Assembly (NCBI GenBank): GCA_021204515.1
Contig: JAJPZH010000286.1
Location: 1 to 43,742, forward strand
Reading direction: 5' to 3'
Length of the DNA: 43,742 nt
Source of the DNA: Alistipes sp.
Lineage (GTDB): Bacteria; Bacteroidota; Bacteroidia; Bacteroidales; Rikenellaceae
Shown piece after piece: positions 35,296-43,742 of the stretch (its first letter is position 1; every line of letters begins with the position of its first letter). Under the pieces are notes generated by a model, which saw only the letters and a list, made by a program, of their open reading frames with translations, had not been told where the DNA came from and searched no databases. A program made the translations under genes and the position numbers.

Positions 35296-35556
35296 ATGAA
35301 CAAAGCGCAGTTGGTCGAGGCTATCGCTCTCGATGCGAACATTTCGAAAATCGACGCGCGCAAAGCTGTCGATGCCATTATCCGGGTGACCGTACAGTCG
35401 CTCCGCGAGGGAGAACGCCTTACCCTCACGGGCTTGGGTACGTTCAGCGTGCAGCAGAAAGCCGCGCGCATAGGCCGCAATCCCCGCACGGGTGCAGCTG
35501 TAAAGATTCCGCCCCGCAAGGCCGTCAAATTCCGTCCGACGATCGAGCTTGAATAG
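35296..35556 (+). CDS. HU/IHF-family DNA-binding protein
   Basis: An 86-residue histone-like protein that bends and compacts DNA. It starts MNKAQLVEAIALDANISKID, the helical dimerisation half of HU, and includes the beta-arm region with RIGRNPRTGAAVKIPPRKAV, where the invariant RNP (R-N-P) tip intercalates DNA, ending VKFRPTIELE. Length and motifs match the family. A good promoter precedes it, and the aminotransferase gene starts 31 bases after its stop, so the two are probably co-transcribed. HU/IHF proteins also assist tyrosine recombinases at attachment sites, though its closeness to attR may be coincidental. Confidence 0.95.
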   Translation: MNKAQLVEAIALDANISKIDARKAVDAIIRVTVQSLREGERLTLTGLGTFSVQQKAARIGRNPRTGAAVKIPPRKAVKFRPTIELE

Positions 35557-35587
35557 TCTCCTGCGTCATTCAAAAACCTTTTCACGC

Positions 35588-36784
35588 ATGCCCGAAATCT
35601 CACAACGCGCCGAGCTGATGCCGGCATCTCCGATACGCAAACTCGTTCCGCTGGCGGAAGCCGCCCGGGCGCGGGGAATCCGAATTTACCACCTCAATAT
35701 CGGTCAGCCCGATTTGCCGTCGCCCCAGACGGGACTCGCAGCGTTGAAGAAGATCGACCGCAAAGTACTCGAATACAGCCCCAGCGACGGTTACCGGTCG
35801 CTCCGCGAAAAGCTGGCGGGCTACTACCAGCAATACCAGATCAAACTTTCGCCCGAAGAGATCATCGTCACCACGGGAGGTTCCGAAGCGGTGCTGTTCG
35901 CCTTCATGTCGTGCCTGAACCCCGGCGACGAGATCATCGTGCCCGAACCGGCCTATGCCAACTACATGGCTTTCGCCATCTCGGCGGGCGCCGTGATCCG
36001 TCCGGTCGTCTCGTCGATCGAACAAGGCTTTGCGCTGCCCGACGTCGCGGAGTTCGAAAAACTGATCAACGAGCGCACGCGCGGCATCCTGATCTGCAAC
36101 CCCAACAACCCCACGGGTTACCTCTACACCCGCAAAGAGATGGAGCGCATCCGCGATCTGGTGAAGAAATACGATCTGTTCCTCTTCTCCGACGAGGTTT
36201 ACCGCGAATTCATCTATACCGGCTCTCCCTATATCTCGGCCTGCCACCTCGAAGGCGTCGAACAGAACGTCGTGCTGATCGACTCGGTGTCGAAACGCTA
36301 CTCCGAATGCGGTATCCGCATCGGCGCGCTCATCACCAAGAACAAAAAACTGCGCGACGCAGTGATGAAATTTTGTCAGGCGCGACTCTCGCCGCCGCTG
36401 ATCGGCCAGATTGTCGCCGAAGCCTCGATCGACGCTCCGCGCTCCTACAGCACCGAAGTCTACGAAGAGTATATCGAACGCCGCAAATGCCTGATCGACG
36501 GACTCAACCGTATTCCGGGCGTCTACTCGCCGATTCCGATGGGGGCCTTCTACACCGTGGCGCGGCTCCCGGTCGAGGACAGCGACGACTTCTGCGCATG
36601 GTGTCTTTCGGATTTCGAATACGAAGGAGAAACCGTCATGCTCGCCCCGGCTTCGGGCTTCTACTCCGACCCGACCCGCGGCCGCAACGAGGTCCGCATC
36701 GCTTATGTTCTCAAGAAAGAGGACCTCGAACGGTCGCTGCTCATTCTGGGCAAGGCGCTCGAAGCGTATAACAACCGGAAATAA
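35588..36784 (+). CDS. PLP-dependent aminotransferase, class I/II
   Basis: A 398-residue fold-type I aminotransferase from ATG 35588. An upstream TTG overlapping the HU gene is less likely. Landmarks: HLNIGQPDLPSP at the N-terminus, YSPSDGYRSLREKLA, TTGGSEAVLFAF (phosphate-cup region), ICNPNNPTGYLYT, FSDEVYREF with the Asp that contacts the PLP ring nitrogen, and DSVSKRYSECGIRIG containing the PLP-binding Lys and phosphate-binding Arg. The C-terminal RNEVRIAYV carries the substrate-carboxylate Arg. It is close to aspartate/aromatic aminotransferases. The exact amino donor is not clear, and a role in amino-acid metabolism is inferred. A strong terminator follows. Confidence 0.92.
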   Translation: MPEISQRAELMPASPIRKLVPLAEAARARGIRIYHLNIGQPDLPSPQTGLAALKKIDRKVLEYSPSDGYRSLREKLAGYYQQYQIKLSPEEIIVTTGGSEAVLFAFMSCLNPGDEIIVPEPAYANYMAFAISAGAVIRPVVSSIEQGFALPDVAEFEKLINERTRGILICNPNNPTGYLYTRKEMERIRDLVKKYDLFLFSDEVYREFIYTGSPYISACHLEGVEQNVVLIDSVSKRYSECGIRIGALITKNKKLRDAVMKFCQARLSPPLIGQIVAEASIDAPRSYSTEVYEEYIERRKCLIDGLNRIPGVYSPIPMGAFYTVARLPVEDSDDFCAWCLSDFEYEGETVMLAPASGFYSDPTRGRNEVRIAYVLKKEDLERSLLILGKALEAYNNRK

Positions 36785-36807
36785 TCCGGCATGGAACGAA
36801 GACTCAG

Positions 36808-36836
36808 GTGCGGCATGAGACATGCCGCACTTTTTT
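36808..36836 (+). terminator. intrinsic terminator after the aminotransferase
   Basis: GTGCGGCATG at 36808-36817 pairs perfectly with 36821-36830 around AGA and is followed by six T (36831-36836). Confidence 0.92.
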
Positions 36837-36913
36837 CATGCGGCAGCCCTGCCCGTCCTTTCGGCCAATCCTATACCATTCAGGTCAATTTTCAGGAAAT
36901 TTAGGCCAAAAAG

Positions 36914-36945
36914 TTTGGGCGGCGGGAATAGTTTTTATACTTTTG
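36914..36945 (+). promoter_or_regulatory. promoter of the FadL-like gene
   Basis: TTTG at 36914-36917, a 20-base spacer and TACTTTTG at 36938-36945 match the consensus, about 45 bases before the leader reaches ATG 36999. Confidence 0.7.
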
Positions 36946-36998
36946 CCTCGATTTTTCGCACTCCGCAGTGCGGACAGTATAAACCAAACCAATACGTT

Positions 36999-38465
36999 AT
37001 GAAAAAAATTTTCCTACTTCTGGCCGCCGCTGCCGTCGCCTCCGGAGCATACGCCGAAGGATATCAGGTGAACAACCTCTCCTCGAAGCAGAACGGTATG
37101 GGCCATGTGGGTACAGCCATGAAACTCAACTCCGAATCGATCTGGTTCAACCCCGCCGCCGCTTCGTTTCAGGACTCCGAGTTCGACATTTCGGTCGGCA
37201 TCACGGGTATCGCTTCGAAGGCTACCTATACGTCGCTCCCCGACTATACGGGCAAGACCAAGCCGCTGCACTACACCTCGGACAACAGCATAGCCACTCC
37301 GCTTTACGCCTATTTCAACTACAAACCCCTCGACTGGATGTCGGTCGGTCTGGCCTTCAACACGCCGTTCGGCTCCTCGATGGACTGGGGCAACAACTGG
37401 CCGGGAGCGCAGCTCGTGCAGTCGATCAATCTCAAGGCATACAACGTCCAGCCGACCGTCTCGTTCAAACTCTGCGAGCACCTCTCCGTCGGCGGCGGTC
37501 TGATGATGACATGGGGTAAATTCGACCTCTCGCGTTCGCTGCTGCCTATCGGTGCGGACAACGCGCAGAACAATGCGCTCATGGGCGCATTGCAAATGCT
37601 CAATCCGCAAATGCCCAACCTCTTCGAAATGGCCGGGGACAAAAATCTGATGTCGCTGGGCCTCGAAGGCAAAGCCAAGATGGCCGTCGGCGTCAACCTC
37701 GGCATGATGTGAGACATCAACGAACAGTGGTCGCTGGGCTTCACCTACCGTTCGAAACTCAAAATGAAGGTCAATTCGGGTTCGATCGACCTGCGTATGA
37801 TCGACAACGCCCAGATCGCTCAGGCAATCGGCCAGCTCCTGCCCCAATTGGGTCTCGACCCCGCCAAACTCACGTCGGCCGTCGTGAAGACCGAACTGCC
37901 CCTGCCGGCGTCGCTGACGTGGGGCGTCAGCTTCCGCCCCGTTCCGAAGTGGGAATTCGCCGTCGATCTGCAATATGTGCTCTGGAGCGCCTACGACCAG
38001 CTCGACGTCCGGATTCTCGACCCCGACAGCAATACGCCCGTGCTGAACATTCCGGTCAGCGACAAGAAATACTCCAATACGCTGGCGTTCCGCTTCGGCG
38101 GCCAGTACCACGCTCTCGACTGGCTGACGGCCCGCATGGGTATGTACGTGGACGAAAGCCCCGTGCGCAGCGACTACCTCAATCCCGAAACCCCGTCGAT
38201 GACCAAGCTCGCCTATACGGCCGGCGTCACCTTCCGCCCGATCAAATGGATGAACATCGACATCGCCTACGGCTATGTCAATTCGGCCGATCCGGAGCGC
38301 ACGGGTTCCTATCCCTACACCAATTCGGTACTGGGCATCGTGAACGAAAAACTGACGGCGGCAGGCATTCCCGAAAGCCAGCTCACCAGCCCGATCGCCG
38401 ATTTTTCGGGTAATTACACCGCCCGCGCCCACACGTTCTCGATCGGCGTAGGTTTCAGTTTCTAA
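36999..38465 (+). pseudogene. OmpP1/FadL-family outer-membrane transporter interrupted by one in-frame TGA
   Basis: The full frame would encode 488 residues: signal peptide MKKIFLLLAAAAVASGAYA, then mature EGYQVNNLSSKQNGMGHVGT with the N-terminal plug feature of FadL proteins, NPAAASF, NTPFGSSMDWG, and a beta-barrel ending FSIGVGFSF. FadL-type channels carry hydrophobic compounds across the outer membrane. At codon 238 (37710-37712) a TGA sits in NLGMM-stop-DINEQWSLGFTYRSK. The frame is unchanged on both sides and Trp (TGG) is the likely ancestral codon. Truncation would leave half a barrel, not expected to insert. Promoter and terminator are both intact, suggesting a recent mutation or a sequence error. 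Confidence 0.88.
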
Positions 38466-38481
38466 AAACGGGAAAAATTAT

Positions 38482-38489
38482 TATCTTTG
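38482..38489 (+). promoter_or_regulatory. predicted -7 box ahead of tRNA-Arg
   Basis: TATCTTTG matches the -7 consensus. Transcription would start inside the hairpin that directly follows, so it may be fortuitous or belong to a short transcript. Confidence 0.4.
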
Positions 38490-38523
38490 CGGTGCGCTTC
38501 GAAAGAAGTGCACCGTATTTTTT
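38490..38523 (+). terminator. terminator of the FadL-like gene
   Basis: CGGTGCGCTTC at 38490-38500 pairs with 38505-38515 (one wobble) around GAAA, followed by TATTTTTT. It lies 24 bases after the stop codon and just before tRNA-Arg. Confidence 0.8.
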
Positions 38524-38526
38524 CAG

Positions 38527-38598
38527 GGTCTCATAGTTCAAGGGATAGAACGAGGGTTTCCTAAACCCTAGATTCGCGTTCGAGTCGCGGTGAGACTA
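38527..38598 (+). tRNA. tRNA-Arg(CCU)
   Basis: Acceptor GGTCTCA (38527-38533) pairs with TGAGACT (38591-38597, terminal G-T pair). D-arm TAGTTCAAGGGATAGAAC, anticodon stem AGGGT/ACCCT with loop TTCCTAA giving anticodon CCT, and T-loop GTTCGAGTC. CCA is not encoded, unlike tRNA-Ser in this window. Confidence 0.93.
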
Positions 38599-38600
38599 CA

Positions 38601-38630
38601 AGGAGAGAAACCGAGGTTTCTCTCCTGTTT
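38601..38630 (+). terminator. terminator of tRNA-Arg
   Basis: AGGAGAGAAACC at 38601-38612 is complementary to 38615-38626 with a tight loop, followed by GTTTTAT. Confidence 0.75.
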
Positions 38631-38702
38631 TATAAACTGCCGGGCATACCGCCGATTCTGCTAAATCGCCCTTCGAAAAAGAAAACTTCCAGACATTTAC
38701 AT

Positions 38703-38710
38703 TATCTTTG
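38703..38710 (+). promoter_or_regulatory. predicted -7 box for the serine dehydratase gene
   Basis: TATCTTTG matches the consensus about 107 bases before the ATG at 38817. No clear -33 TTTG is visible. Confidence 0.5.
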
Positions 38711-38816
38711 CTGTGGATAAACCTCCGCTTAGACAGGCGGCGTCCCGGCACACGGTTCGAATAAATTCGTCTCTGCGCCCGGCCTGCATTGTCTTTGCCC
38801 CGTAAACAACGATACG

Positions 38817-40022
38817 ATGGAATCACTCAAAGAGTTGTACAAAATAGGCAACGGCCCGTCGAGCAGCCACACGATGGGTCCCAAGAAAGCCGCCGAACGT
38901 TTCGCCGAACGCTGCCACGATGCGGACGCCTACCGCGTGACGCTGTACGGATCGTTGGCCGCCACCGGCAAGGGCCACCTTACCGACGTCGCGATCCTCT
39001 CGGTGCTGGAGTCGATCGCACCGACCGAAATCGTCTGGAAACCGGAGATCGTACCGGCCTTCCACCCCAACGGCATGCTGTTCGAAGGGCTGAAAGCGGG
39101 CAATGTCGCAGACAGCTGGACTATCTACAGCATCGGCGGAGGTGCACTGGCAAACGAGACGTCGCGTCTCGAAACACCGCACAGCATCTACCCGCTGACC
39201 ACCGTCAGCGAAATCAAGGAGTGGTGCAGCCGCGAGGGCAAGACCTACTGGGAATATGTAACCGACTGCGAAGGTCCCGAGATATGGGATTACCTCGACG
39301 AGATATGGACCGTCATGTGCGAGACGATTCAGCGCGGCCTGAACAACGACGGCGTACTGCCCGGAGGACTCAAGGTCGCCCGCAAAGCCAGCACCTACTG
39401 GGTCAAATCGAAGAGCTACACCGATTCGCTGAAATCCCGCGCCCAGATTTACGCCTATGCGCTGGCGACCTCGGAGGAGAACGCTTCCGGCGGCACCGTC
39501 GTAACCGCTCCGACGTGCGGCTCGTGCGGCGTCGTCCCGGCGGTGCTCTACCATCTGGCCAATTCGCGCAACTTCCTGCGCGTCCGCATCCTGCGAGCGC
39601 TGGCCACGGCGGGGCTCTTCGGCAACGTCGCCAAGACCAACGCTTCGATTTCGGGTGCCGAAGTCGGCTGTCAGGGCGAGGTCGGCGTGGCATGCGCCAT
39701 GGCTGCCGCTGCAGCCTGCCAGTTGTTCGGCGGCACGCCTGCGCAGATCGAATACGCCGCAGAAATGGGGCTCGAACACCATCTGGGATTGACCTGCGAC
39801 CCCGTCTGCGGGCTGGTGCAGGTCCCCTGCATCGAACGCAACGCGATCGCCGCAGCTCGGGCCTTCGACGCCAATGCCTACGCCACGCTCTCCGACGGTT
39901 CGCATATGGTAAGTTTCGACAAGGTCGTGGAGGTGATGAACGAAACCGGCCACAACCTGCCGAGCCTCTACCGCGAAACATCGACCGGAGGACTCGCCAA
40001 ACGTTATAACAGCAAGAAATAA
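38817..40022 (+). CDS. sdaA: L-serine ammonia-lyase (iron-sulfur L-serine dehydratase)
   Basis: A 401-residue single-chain L-serine dehydratase, which converts L-serine to pyruvate and ammonia using a 4Fe-4S cluster in the cytoplasm. The N-terminal beta-type domain begins SLKELYKIGNGPSSSHTMGP, the substrate-binding signature, followed by LYGSLAATGKGHLTD. The alpha-type domain carries TAPTCGSCGVVPAVLYH, SGAEVGCQGEVGVACAMAA and GLTCDPVCGLVQVPCIERN, whose cysteines are the likely cluster ligands, and SDGSHMVSFDKVVEVM. Length fits the fused alpha-beta form common in Bacteroidetes. It converges with rpoC and shares a bidirectional terminator with it. Confidence 0.95.
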   Translation: MESLKELYKIGNGPSSSHTMGPKKAAERFAERCHDADAYRVTLYGSLAATGKGHLTDVAILSVLESIAPTEIVWKPEIVPAFHPNGMLFEGLKAGNVADSWTIYSIGGGALANETSRLETPHSIYPLTTVSEIKEWCSREGKTYWEYVTDCEGPEIWDYLDEIWTVMCETIQRGLNNDGVLPGGLKVARKASTYWVKSKSYTDSLKSRAQIYAYALATSEENASGGTVVTAPTCGSCGVVPAVLYHLANSRNFLRVRILRALATAGLFGNVAKTNASISGAEVGCQGEVGVACAMAAAAACQLFGGTPAQIEYAAEMGLEHHLGLTCDPVCGLVQVPCIERNAIAAARAFDANAYATLSDGSHMVSFDKVVEVMNETGHNLPSLYRETSTGGLAKRYNSKK

Positions 40023-40038
40023 TCCGGACAAGATAAAA

Positions 40039-40070
40039 AAAGAAGCCGTTCCTTTTGGAACGGCTTCTTT
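40039..40070. terminator. bidirectional terminator between sdaA and rpoC
   Basis: AAAGAAGCCGTTCC at 40039-40052 pairs perfectly with 40057-40070 around TTTT, flanked by A and T tracts, so it works for both convergent genes. Confidence 0.93.
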
Positions 40071-40095
40071 CGAATCGAATTATGTAACTTCGGAT

Positions 40096-43742
<3,647 letters not shown>

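Noticed and set aside
35600-36823. 407-codon open frame antisense to the aminotransferase
   Set aside because: The antisense product is repetitive in Arg, Asp and Val without domains. The sense frame has all PLP motifs.
31353-37712. TGA read as tryptophan (recoded genetic code)
   Set aside because: TGA is a normal terminal stop in this window (3480-3482, 14420-14422, and the OrfA stop at 11749-11751). The other broken genes carry TAA or TAG, and all long genes use TGG for Trp.
37014-38432. 472-codon open frame antisense to the FadL-like gene
   Set aside because: Although it is longer than either sense piece, its product has no family features, while the sense strand shows FadL motifs on both sides of one TGA.
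38823-40031. 402-codon open frame antisense to sdaA
   Set aside because: It is a GC-rich shadow. The sense strand encodes an unmistakable L-serine dehydratase with cluster cysteines.

Overview
The window looks like a chromosomal segment of a gut-type Bacteroidales, plausibly Alistipes/Rikenellaceae. The evidence is two SusC/SusD pairs, a hybrid two-component sensor, BACON-domain lipoproteins, promoters of the Bacteroidetes TTTG/TAnnTTTG type and GC-rich housekeeping genes. The genus is an inference. No marker gene was compared.

Layout. (1) 1-498 is left chromosomal flank: the basic C-terminal tail of an unidentified protein and two hairpins. (2) 499-35054 is read here as a genomic island of about 34.5 kb. 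It is bounded by a 17-bp direct repeat whose right copy is the 3' end of a tRNA-Ser(UGA) gene. A decayed tyrosine-integrase gene lies just inside that end, and an IS3-like/relaxase scar sits at 10.3-12.2 kb. (3) 35040-43742 is right chromosomal flank: tRNA-Ser, an HU-type protein, a PLP aminotransferase, a FadL-type porin gene broken by a TGA codon, tRNA-Arg(CCU), L-serine dehydratase and the 3' part of rpoC.

Cargo. Module A (1509-10166, + strand) is a four-gene operon: a calcineurin-like phosphoesterase lipoprotein, SusC, SusD and a BACON lipoprotein. It has no recognisable glycoside hydrolase, lyase or dedicated regulator, so a phosphate-ester-containing ligand is a reasonable guess. Module B (12356-33539) is a sulfated-glycan type polysaccharide utilisation locus. 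It has a lone sulfatase on the + strand and a six-gene minus-strand operon: GLUG/BACON surface lipoprotein, unclassified (alpha/alpha)6-type protein, GH43, sulfatase, GH2 and HTCS regulator. A divergent SusC/SusD pair completes it. SusC/SusD and the surface lipoprotein would capture and import glycan, the two Ser-type sulfatases and the GH2/GH43 enzymes would dismantle it in the periplasm, and the HTCS would sense a released oligosaccharide.

Decay is widespread. The integrase, the IS transposase, the relaxase and a BACON gene at the left attachment site are all broken. The module B susC and the chromosomal fadL-like gene each carry one in-frame TGA where Trp (TGG) is expected. The island therefore looks fixed rather than mobile, and module B may lack a working importer in this strain unless the TGA is an assembly error.
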